Source of the DNA: Lichenicoccus sp964247695 | Lineage (GTDB): Bacteria; Pseudomonadota; Alphaproteobacteria; Acetobacterales; Acetobacteraceae | DNA length: 64,000 bases | Direction: 5' to 3' | Assembly: GCA_964247695.1 (NCBI GenBank) | Contig: CAXTVI010000003.1 | Coordinates: 1-64,000, forward strand | Shown: positions 1-7,824 of the stretch, piece after piece | Layout: each line of letters begins with the position of its first letter | Position numbering within the stretch: position 1 is the first letter of the stretch | Notes under the pieces: model-generated | The model's input: the letters and a program-made list of their open reading frames with translations, nothing else | What the model was told of the DNA's origin: nothing | Databases searched by the model: none | Translations under genes and position numbers: made by a program

Positions 1-112
1 TCACCGCGCCAGAAGGGTCGATCTGCAGCAGGCCGGCCGGACACATGTAGAGGAAGGAGAGTAGAAGTTCGTACTCGGCTTCCAGGCTGACGGCTGCGTC
101 CGCGTTACTCAC
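1..112 (-). CDS. PAS-domain signalling protein, N-terminal fragment cut by window edge
   Basis: Only the first 37 codons are present; the gene continues beyond position 1. It starts at a GTG 5 bp after the stop of the PYP-like gene, so the two are probably co-transcribed. The visible N-terminus (E-x-E-Y-E-L-L-L-S-F-L-Y-M-C-P-A-G-L, then a short acidic turn) resembles the opening of PAS sensor domains found at the head of alphaproteobacterial cyclase or GGDEF signalling proteins. The output domain lies outside the window and cannot be named. Confidence 0.55.
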   Translation of the reverse strand, partial: MSNADAAVSLEAEYELLLSFLYMCPAGLLQIDPSGAV

Positions 113-117
113 CGCGA

Positions 118-483
118 TCAGGTATGACGCAGGACGGCAATGTAGCGGCGAGGACGGCCTGGCTGCTGAAGCAGGCGCAGGTTGACCGGCTGCGGGCGCA
201 TTCGGAAAGTGAGGACGTAGTCGATCACATCGTCCAGAGCCGGCTCGTCGTCAAAGCGCTGCGCGATCATGAAGTTGTTCATGCAGGGCGCGACGGTCTC
301 GAACAGATGGCGGCCGATTACCTTCTCCGGCGAGAGGCCGGCAAGTTTGGCCTCCATGGCATTGTAGGTCTCGATCAGTCCATCACGGTTGAAGCCGATC
401 ACCCCGAATGAGAACTTGTCGAGCTCGGAGGCTGCTGCGGTGTCGAGTAGATCCAGTGTGACTTCATCGAAGGCAAGAGGCAC
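118..483 (-). CDS. photoactive yellow protein-like PAS protein
   Basis: A 121-residue single-PAS protein, close to the 125 residues of photoactive yellow protein (PYP). Residues 24-67 follow the PYP core: F-G-V-I near 26, Y40-N-A-M-E44 (matching PYP Tyr42 and Glu46) and V-A-P-C67 (matching the chromophore-binding Cys69). PYP Thr50 and Arg52 are replaced by Ala48 and Leu50. In true PYPs the Cys carries p-coumaric acid and acts as a blue-light switch in the cytoplasm. The start is GTG at 483, with a GAGG Shine-Dalgarno about 10 nt upstream. The next gene encodes a PAS protein, a plausible signalling partner. Chromophore binding is inferred from the conserved Cys, Tyr and Glu; a light-independent PAS function is the alternative. 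No p-coumaroyl synthesis genes are seen here. Confidence 0.75.
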   Translation of the reverse strand: MPLAFDEVTLDLLDTAAASELDKFSFGVIGFNRDGLIETYNAMEAKLAGLSPEKVIGRHLFETVAPCMNNFMIAQRFDDEPALDDVIDYVLTFRMRPQPVNLRLLQQPGRPRRYIAVLRHT

Positions 484-517
484 CGGCCGAGTTCCTCAGA
501 TAGAAGCGTCGGCGCCC

Positions 518-533
518 ACCTGTGATCACAGGT
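518..533. promoter_or_regulatory. 16-bp perfect palindrome upstream of the PYP-like gene
   Basis: ACCTGTGATCACAGGT is perfectly self-complementary with no spacer. It lies 35-50 bp upstream of the GTG start of the PYP-like gene, where an operator or activator site would be expected. The core TGTGATCACA contains the half-sites of CRP/FNR-type boxes but lacks the six-base spacer of a CRP site, so the regulator cannot be named. A perfect 16-mer is expected about once by chance in a window this size, so its position is the main support. Confidence 0.45.
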
Positions 534-1072
534 CCCTATGAACGCCGCAACGCAGTGCAATGAAAGGATACGGTGATATACTTTCAGCCGAACGATATGC
601 AACCAGATTCATTTCATGCGGCGACGCAACATGCTGTTTTCATAAGTAAGAAACCCGCCCGGTTCAGCGACAAGTCTCTCCAATTAGACGTCGCTGGCCG
701 GAACAAGTCCAAGGAGATGGACGCTCGAAATCTGTTTCTTCCCATCGAGGACCAGAGCCGGAACTCGGCAAGCACGCCTGTTCCGCCCAAGCCCGGCGGG
801 CCATGGGAAGCAGTTCGACGGTGACGCAGAGGTGATCACCTGGAAGGTAGGGAATGTTTGGAATGCCGGCCGGCACATCATGGGCAGCCGCACCTTCCAC
901 GGGCTTGCTGCCTGCTGGCCGACCTCCACCACCTGCTCGCGCCGCCGATGAACAAATCCCGAAAGCCGTCTTCTCGCGGCAGGGGCGGGCGGTTCTGAAG
1001 ACTGCCGGGGTCACCAAGGGTCCCCAAGATGCTCGGACCAGCACTGGAAGCGCCCAACCCGGGTAGCTTCAG

Positions 1073-1091
1073 CCCGGCTAGAAAAGCCGGG
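1073..1091. terminator. hairpin, possible terminator
   Basis: CCCGGCT and AGCCGGG form a 7-bp GC-rich stem around a 5-nt AGAAA loop. No T-tract follows on either strand, so intrinsic termination is uncertain. It lies about 240 bp past the end of the minus-strand acetamidase gene and could end that transcript. Confidence 0.3.
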
Positions 1092-1329
1092 GGTGACGGC
1101 CAGTCATCAGGACACGGCCGGTTCCGAGAGCCCCGGTGGCGCAAAATCTATCCGGCGGCCTTGACATCGACCGGGATCAGCTTAGCCGGGCGAAACAATC
1201 TTGCAGCCAACCGCGACCAGCCCAGACAATAGAAAGGGTTTACCCGAGCGCGACATGGTTCCAGTTGATCGCCACCCGGCATGTCAGGGCATCGGCGCGC
1301 GCAACGTCGGGGATATCGCCGCTCGCCGA

Positions 1330-2262
1330 TCACAGCAGGCTCTTGTCGAGCAGCATGTGGACGCCCTTGTTGCCATCGACGAGCTGGGTGACGCGCAGGT
1401 TGCCCGCCAGCGAACACAGCATGTAGGCCTGGTTGCGCGTGAGGCTGGTGCGCAGGCAGACATGGTGGACCATCTCGCGCACCGCCTGCTTCGCGGCGTC
1501 GTCCAGGTCCTCGTCGAGCCCGATGGACATCAGGTGGGTCGCATTCTCGGCAAACGGGAACTCCAGGTGCATGTCCTTGCGAACCGTCAGGCGGAAGGTC
1601 CCGGAGAGTCCGATCTCCAACGCGGTGATGCAGACCTCGCCGTCGCCCTGCATGCCGTGGCCGTCGCCTGCCATGAACAGGGCGCCATGGTTGAATACCG
1701 GCAGATAGAGCGTGGTGCCCGCCTTCAGCTCCTTGTTGTCCATGTTGCCGCCGAACGCCCGCGGCACCGGCGAGCCGCAGCGCCCCCACGCTTTCGGCGG
1801 CGCCACGCCGATGATGCCGAAGAACGGCTCGAGCGGCACGTCGGTGCCCCAGGGCAGCCGTGCCACGCCGCGCGCGTGATCGATGGTCGGGTGGATGGTC
1901 TCGTAGTCGGTGAACTCGTCGGGCAGCGTGCCGAGCAGCGGCATGATGGCCACGAACCCCCAGTCCATGCGGACCCTGGTGTCCAGGATGTCGACCTGCA
2001 GCGTATCGCCCGGCGCGGCCCCACGGACATGCACCGGTCCGGTGATGAAGTGCGGCCCGGGTCCCGGCGGCAAGGCGTCGAGGGCAGCGCGGTAATCGTC
2101 CGGCACCGGCAGGTCGGGCGGCAGGGTGCTGTGGCCGCCGGCGGGAAACGAGTGCAGCAGGACGGTATCGCCGGACTCCACCTCCAGCACCGGTGGGGTG
2201 GTGGCATCCAGGTAGCCGAGCACCATGTTGTCCGGCGTCGCTGCAATTTCGTGATGGGCCAT
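1330..2262 (-). CDS. acetamidase/formamidase family protein
   Basis: This 310-residue protein belongs to the acetamidase/formamidase (FmdA_AmdA) family, cytoplasmic enzymes that hydrolyse short aliphatic amides to ammonia and a carboxylate. Family features seen are the N-terminal D-T-V-L-L-H-S-F-P-A-G-G-H segment (about 32-44), the G-P-V-H-V-R-G-A-A-P-G-D-T-L turn, the F-G-G-N-M-D segment and the acidic H-G-M-Q-G-D-G-E motif in the second half. The ATG at 2262 has an AAGGAG Shine-Dalgarno 6-7 nt upstream. It follows a five-gene Urt-type ABC transporter on the same strand with a 22-bp gap, so the pair probably imports and hydrolyses formamide, acetamide or a related amide as a nitrogen source. 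No urease genes are seen. The exact substrate is not decided by sequence. Confidence 0.85.
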   Translation of the reverse strand: MAHHEIAATPDNMVLGYLDATTPPVLEVESGDTVLLHSFPAGGHSTLPPDLPVPDDYRAALDALPPGPGPHFITGPVHVRGAAPGDTLQVDILDTRVRMDWGFVAIMPLLGTLPDEFTDYETIHPTIDHARGVARLPWGTDVPLEPFFGIIGVAPPKAWGRCGSPVPRAFGGNMDNKELKAGTTLYLPVFNHGALFMAGDGHGMQGDGEVCITALEIGLSGTFRLTVRKDMHLEFPFAENATHLMSIGLDEDLDDAAKQAVREMVHHVCLRTSLTRNQAYMLCSLAGNLRVTQLVDGNKGVHMLLDKSLL

Positions 2263-2284
2263 GGGATGCTCCTTGGGTGCTGCC

Positions 2285-2995
2285 TCAGATCGAGAGGTAC
2301 CGGCTGACATCGTCGCGGTCCATGTCGGCGCCGGCGCCGGAGGCGACCACGGCGCCACGGTTGAGAACGACGTAACGGTCGGCCAGTGTGCGCGCGAAAT
2401 CATAGTACTGCTCGACCAGCAGGATCGACATGCGCCCCTTCAGCCCGGCGATCACCGTCTCGATCGACTTCACGATCGAGGGCTGTATTCCCTCGGTCGG
2501 CTCGTCGAGCAGCAGCAGGCGCGGCCTGCCCATCAGCGCGCGGCCGATCGCCAGCTGCTGCTGCTGGCCGCCGGACAGGTCGCCGCCGCGACGCCGCCAC
2601 ATCGTGCGCAGCACCGGGAACAGCGCGCAGACCTCTTCGAGCACCGCCGGGTCGCGCACGCGCTGCGCCTTCATGCTGACCGCAAGGTTCTCGCCTACCG
2701 TGAGGTCCGCGAAGATGTCGCGCCCCTGCGGCACGAAGCCAATGCCGGCGCGGGCGCGCCGGAAGGAGGGCCACGCCATCATCGCCTCGCCGTGCAGCTC
2801 CATAAGTCCGGCGCTGGGCCGCAGCAGCCCGGCCATGCAGCGCAGCAAGGTGGTCTTGCCGGCGCCGTTGCGGCCGAGGAGCGCCACGCACTGCCCCTCT
2901 CCGATGGTGAGCGACACGTGGCGGAGGCTCTGCGCGCTGCCGTAATGGTGGTCCAGCCCATCGATGCGCAGGTGGGGGCGCAGGTGCGAACTCAT
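2285..2995 (-). CDS. urtE: urea/amide ABC transporter ATP-binding protein UrtE-like
   Basis: A 236-residue ATPase of the LivF/UrtE branch. It has a Walker A G-R-N-G-A-G-K-T-T at about 42-50, the signature L-S-G-G-Q-Q-Q-Q-L followed by A-I-G-R-A-L, and Walker B L-L-L-L-D-E-P-T-E-G-I-Q-P-S. The E-G-I-Q-P tail after Walker B is typical of UrtE. Its ATG overlaps the upstream urtD stop as ATGA. It should pair with UrtD to power the UrtBC permease. It is the last transporter gene before the acetamidase. Confidence 0.88.
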   Translation of the reverse strand: MSSHLRPHLRIDGLDHHYGSAQSLRHVSLTIGEGQCVALLGRNGAGKTTLLRCMAGLLRPSAGLMELHGEAMMAWPSFRRARAGIGFVPQGRDIFADLTVGENLAVSMKAQRVRDPAVLEEVCALFPVLRTMWRRRGGDLSGGQQQQLAIGRALMGRPRLLLLDEPTEGIQPSIVKSIETVIAGLKGRMSILLVEQYYDFARTLADRYVVLNRGAVVASGAGADMDRDDVSRYLSI

Positions 2996-3735
2996 CGGCC
3001 GATATAGACCTCGATGACGCGCGCATCGGCCCGGGCCGCCGCCATGCTGCCTTCGAACAGGGTGCGACCTTCGTGCAGCACCGTGACCGTGTCGGCGACG
3101 CGCTCGACGAAATCCATGTCGTGCTCGACCACGACGATGCTGCGGTCCGGTCCGCGCAGCGCCTCCACCAGCGCCGCCGTCTGCGCGGTCTCCTCGTCGC
3201 TCATCCCGGCGACGGGTTCGTCCAGCAGCAGCACCTTGGGTTCCTGCACCAGCACCATGCCGATCTCCAGCCATTGCTTCTGCCCGTGCGACAGCGCGCC
3301 GGCCAGCGCGTGGCGGCGATCGGCAAGCCCGATCGTGACCAGGATGCGGTCGATCGCGGCGGTCTTGCCGGCCCTTGGCGCCAGCACGTCGCGCAGCAGC
3401 GAGCCACGATGCTGGCGCAGCGCCAGGTCCAGGTTGTCGGTGACGCTGAGCGCCTCGAACACGCTCGGCCGCTGGAACTTGCGGCCGATGCCGGCGAGGC
3501 AGCGCGCCACCTCCGACATCCGGCCGAGATCGATTGTGCCGTCCAGCCGCACGCTGCCGTGGCGGGGGCGCGACTTGCCGGTCAGGGCATCAAGCAGTGT
3601 GGTCTTGCCGGCGCCGTTCGGTCCGATCAGGCCGTGCACCGTGCCATACTGCGCCGAGAAGGTGAGGTTCTGCAGGGCGACGAAGTTGCCGAACGCGACC
3701 GTCAGGTCGGCGACCGAGATCGCGGGCGCTCTCAC
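2992..3735 (-). CDS. urtD: urea/amide ABC transporter ATP-binding protein UrtD-like
   Basis: A 247-residue ATPase of the LivG/UrtD branch. Walker A is G-P-N-G-A-G-K-T-T; the signature is L-S-H-G-Q-K-Q-W-L-E-I, a variant normal for this branch; Walker B is V-L-L-L-D-E-P-V-A-G-M. The chosen start is the GTG at 3735, which overlaps the urtC stop as GTGA. An ATG at 3774 in the same frame would add 13 residues inside urtC. It forms the ATPase pair with UrtE. Confidence 0.87.
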   Translation of the reverse strand: MRAPAISVADLTVAFGNFVALQNLTFSAQYGTVHGLIGPNGAGKTTLLDALTGKSRPRHGSVRLDGTIDLGRMSEVARCLAGIGRKFQRPSVFEALSVTDNLDLALRQHRGSLLRDVLAPRAGKTAAIDRILVTIGLADRRHALAGALSHGQKQWLEIGMVLVQEPKVLLLDEPVAGMSDEETAQTAALVEALRGPDRSIVVVEHDMDFVERVADTVTVLHEGRTLFEGSMAAARADARVIEVYIGR

Positions 3736-4820
3736 TGGCGGCGCCGCCCGGCCGGCGCGAGATCGGTCATCCATTGCCGGGAGCGGTTGCGGAGGTCGAG
3801 CAGCCCGTTCGGCAGTCCGAGCACCACCAGCAGGACCAGCAGGCTGAGGATGAACGGCCACAGCAGCGGCGCCGAGGCGGCGAGCAGGCTGCGCAGCAGG
3901 CTGATCAGCGTGGCCCCGAGGATGGCGCCGCACAGGCCGCCGCGGCCGCCCACCGCCACCCAGACCGCGACCTCCAGAGACAGCGCCGGATCGAGCAGCG
4001 AGGGGTTGATGATGCCGACCTGCGGCACGTAGAGCGCCCCGGCCACGCCGGCGACCGAGGCCGACAGGCACCATGCGGCGAGCTTGAGCCACAGCGTCTC
4101 GTAGCCGAGATATCGCAGGCGTGGCTCGTCGTCGCGGATCGCGGCCAGCAGCCGGCCGAACCGTGTTGCCAGCAGCAGCCGGCCGCCGGCCAGGCAGGCC
4201 AGCACGCAGGCCGCGGCCACGGCGGCCAGCAACACCGCCGCCGCGTGGCTCCCGGCCGGCAGGCCTGCGATGTCGTGGAAACCGGTCATGCCGTTATTGC
4301 CGCCGAAGCCGGTATCGTTGCGGAACATCAGCAACATCGCGGTGTAGGTCAGCGCCTGGGTGATGATCGAGAAATAGACGCCGTTGACGCGCGAGCGGAA
4401 CGAGACGTAGCCGATCGCGAACGCCACCGCCGCCGGGACCAGCAGCACGGCAATGAGCGTCGGCAGCAAGGTGTCGGCGAACCCCCACCAGGACGGAAAC
4501 CCGCCCTGGCCCATGAACTGCAGGAAATCCGGCAGCACATGGGTGCTGGCAAAGGCGGTGCGCAGCAGGTGCATCGCCGCGATGTAGCCGCCGATCGCGA
4601 AGAACAGGCCATGCCCGAGGCTGAGCACGCCGACGCTGCCCCACATCAGGTCCACCGCCATCGCCAGCAGCGCGAAGCACATGACCTGGCCGGCGAGGTT
4701 CACCAGATAGATCGGCAGCCCCAGACCCGGGACCAGGCCAAGCCCGAGCAGTGGCAGCGCCAGCAGGAGAAGTGCCAGCAGCCCCGCGAACAGCCGCGAC
4801 AGCGGATCGAACGCGGTCAT
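3732..4820 (-). CDS. urtC: urea/amide ABC transporter permease UrtC-like
   Basis: A 362-residue inner-membrane permease of the LivM/UrtC type with about ten hydrophobic segments. The cytoplasmic loop E-P-R-L-R-Y-L-G-Y that contacts the ATPase sits in the second half, and the V-N-G-V-Y-F-S-I-I-T-Q-A-L segment is typical of the family. The ATG overlaps the urtB stop by 4 bp. It partners UrtB to form the translocation channel. Confidence 0.88.
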   Translation of the reverse strand: MTAFDPLSRLFAGLLALLLLALPLLGLGLVPGLGLPIYLVNLAGQVMCFALLAMAVDLMWGSVGVLSLGHGLFFAIGGYIAAMHLLRTAFASTHVLPDFLQFMGQGGFPSWWGFADTLLPTLIAVLLVPAAVAFAIGYVSFRSRVNGVYFSIITQALTYTAMLLMFRNDTGFGGNNGMTGFHDIAGLPAGSHAAAVLLAAVAAACVLACLAGGRLLLATRFGRLLAAIRDDEPRLRYLGYETLWLKLAAWCLSASVAGVAGALYVPQVGIINPSLLDPALSLEVAVWVAVGGRGGLCGAILGATLISLLRSLLAASAPLLWPFILSLLVLLVVLGLPNGLLDLRNRSRQWMTDLAPAGRRRQ

Positions 4821-6451
4821 CGCCGTCCCTTCGCGGCGATCAGCCCTTCCGGCCGCCACTGGATCAGCAGCACGATCAGCAGCAGCACGATCACCTTGGC
4901 CGCGACCGCGCCGTAGAATGGCTCGATGCCGACATCTACCAGTCCGATGCCGAGCGCAGCCAGCGCGGTGCCGAACAGGCTGCCGACGCCGCCCAGCACC
5001 ACCACCATGAAGCTGTCGATGATGAAGCCGGTGCCCATCGTCGGGTTGACGTTGTAGATCGGCGACAGGGCGAGGCCGCCGAGGCCCGCGAGGCCGCCAC
5101 CGAGGGCAAAGGCGGCGACGTCGACGCGGCGGGTGGAGATGCCGACGCAGCCCGCCATGTCGCGGTTCTGCGTCACCGTGCGGATGAACAGCCCCAGGTC
5201 GGTCAGGCGCAGCAGCGCCAACGTGCCGGCAAAGGCCGCGACCGCGCAGCAGATCGCGCCCAGGTGGTTCCAGGTGACCAGGAAGTCGCCGACCACGCGC
5301 ACGCCTCCGGTAAGGTAGGCGGGCGTCATGAACTCCAGGTTCTGGGTGCCGAAGCCAACACGCACCAGGTTGACCAGCAGCAGGCTGATCGCCCAGGTGG
5401 CGAGCAGCGTCATCAAGGGCCGGCGATACAGGTGCCGGATCACCAGCAGCTCGATCAGCGCGCCGACACACCCGGTCACCAGGAAGACCACCGGGATCGC
5501 GACCAGGGGATACAGGTCGGCCAGGGACGGCAGCCAGGCCCGCATCGCCTGCTGCACGCAGAAGGTCGCGTAGGCACCGATCATGATCAGCTCGCCCTGC
5601 GCGAGGTTGATCACGCCCATCAGCCCGAAGATGATCGCCAGGCCCACGGAGGCGAGGAACAGCACGCTGCCGACGCTCAGGCCGTTATAGAGCAGCGACA
5701 GCACGTTGCCGATCCCGACCCAGCGGCGCGCCCGCGCCAGCCCCTTGTCCAGCGCGGCGGCAACGCGAGGATCGGCGACGTAGGCCCGATCCGCGCGCAG
5801 CGTCGCAAGCTCGCTGACGACGGCGGAGGTGGGATCGCGGCCCAGCGCGCGGATAGCGGCCAGCCGCTGGCCGATGTCGGGCGAATGCAGTCCGGCGGCG
5901 ACGATCAGGCCGCGCAGGGCCGCCTTCACGCGCGGGTTGGCTTCGCCGTCCAGCGCCTTGCGGGCAAGGTCCGGCGGCAGGCCTGCGTCGTGGAGAGAGA
6001 GCATCTGTGCGGCGGCAAGCCGGTCGCGGGCCTCCGGGGCGGCGAACAGGCTCAGCGCACCTGCGAGCTGCTCGAGCAGGGCGCGGCTGCGCAGGCTCGG
6101 CAGCGGGGCGCGCGACGCGGCTGGCAGCGCGGCCGGGACCAGGGTGAGGGCATCCAGCGCACCGGCGGGCGCGGCCAGGAAGGCACGTCCGCCGTCGCCG
6201 CAGCGCAAGCCGCGCGCGGTAAAGCTCGCAACGATGCGCAGCGCCCAGGCCCGCTCCGACGCCGCTTCGTCCGGCACCGCGGCGAGCATGCGGCGCGTCG
6301 CCGCCGGCACATCGTGGCCTCCTTCGCCGCACAGCATTCCGAGTAGGCGCGTGCGCTCGCCGGCATCCTGCGCCCGGGCAACCGGCACCGAGATCAGCAG
6401 CAGCCACGCGGCAATGCACCAGAGGCACGCCCGCAGGATCGTCCGCAACAA
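4817..6451 (-). CDS. urtB: urea/amide ABC transporter permease UrtB-like with exported N-terminal domain
   Basis: The start is uncertain; a TTG at 6451 gives 544 residues, normal for UrtB. A signal-like hydrophobic segment ends around A-R-A-Q-D, followed by a soluble helical region of about 200 residues and then the LivH-like permease half, beginning near V-L-S-L-L-Y-N-G-L-S and including I-I-F-G-L-M-G-V-I-N-L-A-Q-G-E. The extra N-terminal domain separates UrtB from plain branched-chain amino acid permeases, which supports a urea/amide assignment. The upstream gene urtA ends 23 bp before this start. Confidence 0.85.
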   Translation of the reverse strand: MLRTILRACLWCIAAWLLLISVPVARAQDAGERTRLLGMLCGEGGHDVPAATRRMLAAVPDEAASERAWALRIVASFTARGLRCGDGGRAFLAAPAGALDALTLVPAALPAASRAPLPSLRSRALLEQLAGALSLFAAPEARDRLAAAQMLSLHDAGLPPDLARKALDGEANPRVKAALRGLIVAAGLHSPDIGQRLAAIRALGRDPTSAVVSELATLRADRAYVADPRVAAALDKGLARARRWVGIGNVLSLLYNGLSVGSVLFLASVGLAIIFGLMGVINLAQGELIMIGAYATFCVQQAMRAWLPSLADLYPLVAIPVVFLVTGCVGALIELLVIRHLYRRPLMTLLATWAISLLLVNLVRVGFGTQNLEFMTPAYLTGGVRVVGDFLVTWNHLGAICCAVAAFAGTLALLRLTDLGLFIRTVTQNRDMAGCVGISTRRVDVAAFALGGGLAGLGGLALSPIYNVNPTMGTGFIIDSFMVVVLGGVGSLFGTALAALGIGLVDVGIEPFYGAVAAKVIVLLLIVLLIQWRPEGLIAAKGRR

Positions 6452-6474
6452 AGGCTGCCGTCCGGCCCGCGGCC

Positions 6475-7698
6475 TCAGCTCGGGCTGAACGGAATCGGTT
6501 TCGGCGTGCCCTTGGACTGCCAGAGCACATCGAAGCCCTGCTTCTCGTTGACCGAGCCGATGAACACGCCGCGGCTGACATAGTTGTTCTCGCTGGACAT
6601 GCTCAGCGTGTAGCCGGACGGCCCGTCGAAGGTCAGGCCGCCAAAGGCGCTGCGGACCTGCGGCACGTCGAAGGATCCCGCCTTCTTCGCCGCCAGCGCC
6701 CACAGATGCACGCCGTCATAGGTGGACACCATCGGATCGATCGCCACGTCCGGACGGTACGGCGCGCCGGACTTCTTCACGTAGGCGGCCCAGTCGGCGA
6801 GGAACTTCTGGTTGCGCGGCCCCGGCGCGTTCTGCAGGTAGGCCCAGCAGTTCAGGCTGCCGACCAGGCCCGCGGTATTCAGCCCCTCGAGGTCGGCCTC
6901 GACCATGTCCAGCCCGAGCACCGGGATGTCGGTCGGCTTCAGGCCCTGGTTGACGTATTCGCGCAGGAAGTCCGGGATCGAGCTGCCGACCACGGTGAGC
7001 ACGATGATCGGCTGGCCGCCGCCGGCGCTGGTGAAGCTGCGGATCTCGTTGACCAGGTTCTGGAAGTTGCTGAACCCGAACGGGACGTACTGCTCCTTCC
7101 AGGCGCTGGCGGGAATGCCCTTGGAGGTCCAGTACGCCTTGAGGATCTTGTTGATGGTGCGCGGCCAGACATAGTCGCTGCCGAGCATGAAGAAACGCTT
7201 GGCGCCGCCACCGTCGGCACTCATCAGGTAGTCGATGGCGGGCAGCACGGAGCTGGAAGGCGGCGAATTGAGATAGACGACGTTCTTCGAGTTCTCCTCG
7301 CCCTCGAAATGCAGCGGGTAGAACAGCAGGCCGCCATTCTGCTCGACCACCGGTAGCACCGACTTGCGCGACACCGAGGTCCAGCACCCGAACAGCGCCG
7401 CGACCTTCTGCTCCTGCAGCAGCTGGCGTCCCATCTGGGCGTAGGTCGGCCAGTCGGAGGCGGGATTGGTGGTGACGATCTCGACCTGCCGGCCCAGCAC
7501 GCCGCCCGACCCGTTGAGCTCGGCGGCGGCCATGCCGGCGACGTAGTTCAGGCGTCCCTCGAGATTGGCCATCGTGCCCGAGGACGAGAACAGGCAGCCG
7601 AGCTTCACGGTGTCGGCCGCCCAGGCCGGGCGGATGATCGCGGGCGTGGCCAGAGCGCCGCCCGCAGCCAGAACGGCGCGCCGGGTCAAAGACGTCAT
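6475..7698 (-). CDS. urtA: urea/short-chain amide ABC transporter substrate-binding protein
   Basis: A 407-residue periplasmic binding protein of the Leu/Ile/Val-binding superfamily, UrtA/FmdD subgroup. The N-terminus has a twin-arginine-like T-R-R-A-V-L-A-A-G-G-A-L signal ending at A-W-A-A-D. The segment L-F-G-C-W-T-S-V-S-R-K-S-V-L-P-V-V-E and the F-Y-P-L-H-F-E-G-E-E motif are characteristic of UrtA/FmdD binding proteins. The ATG at 7698 has a GAAGGA Shine-Dalgarno about 7 nt upstream. It opens the five-gene transporter set that ends at the acetamidase, so the ligand is probably a small amide or urea. Confidence 0.88.
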   Translation of the reverse strand: MTSLTRRAVLAAGGALATPAIIRPAWAADTVKLGCLFSSSGTMANLEGRLNYVAGMAAAELNGSGGVLGRQVEIVTTNPASDWPTYAQMGRQLLQEQKVAALFGCWTSVSRKSVLPVVEQNGGLLFYPLHFEGEENSKNVVYLNSPPSSSVLPAIDYLMSADGGGAKRFFMLGSDYVWPRTINKILKAYWTSKGIPASAWKEQYVPFGFSNFQNLVNEIRSFTSAGGGQPIIVLTVVGSSIPDFLREYVNQGLKPTDIPVLGLDMVEADLEGLNTAGLVGSLNCWAYLQNAPGPRNQKFLADWAAYVKKSGAPYRPDVAIDPMVSTYDGVHLWALAAKKAGSFDVPQVRSAFGGLTFDGPSGYTLSMSSENNYVSRGVFIGSVNEKQGFDVLWQSKGTPKPIPFSPS

Positions 7699-7824
7699 AC
7701 GAATTCCTTCATGCAGGTTGCGTCCGCAGCGGACTTGCTGGTGCGGCCCGCAACCAGGACAGGCAAGGGCCGTGCCAACTCACGGGACCGTGCCCCCACC
7801 GGCACGGCCCGTCCGGGAGCGGTC

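Larger units (their letters stand above)
484..1329. other. 846-bp stretch without a convincing gene
   Basis: Several short open frames exist (for example 573-824 plus, 664-1044 minus), but their translations are arginine/proline/serine-rich, resemble no family I know and lack good ribosome-binding sites. The segment holds the palindrome at 518-533 and a hairpin at 1073-1091. It may be the remains of lost genes between the PAS and amidase loci. Confidence 0.6.

Noticed and set aside
518..533. Palindrome read as a CRP site
   Set aside because: CRP boxes need a six-base spacer between TGTGA and TCACA; here the halves abut.
573..824. 83-codon open frame in the gene-poor stretch
   Set aside because: No recognisable family, no good ribosome-binding site and an arginine/proline/serine-rich composition expected of random GC-rich DNA.
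484..1329. Degenerate insertion sequence in the gene-poor stretch
   Set aside because: No terminal inverted repeats, target duplication or transposase motif could be recognised.
1201..2307. 368-codon plus-strand frame over the acetamidase
   Set aside because: Shadow of the minus-strand acetamidase, which has family motifs and a good ribosome-binding site.
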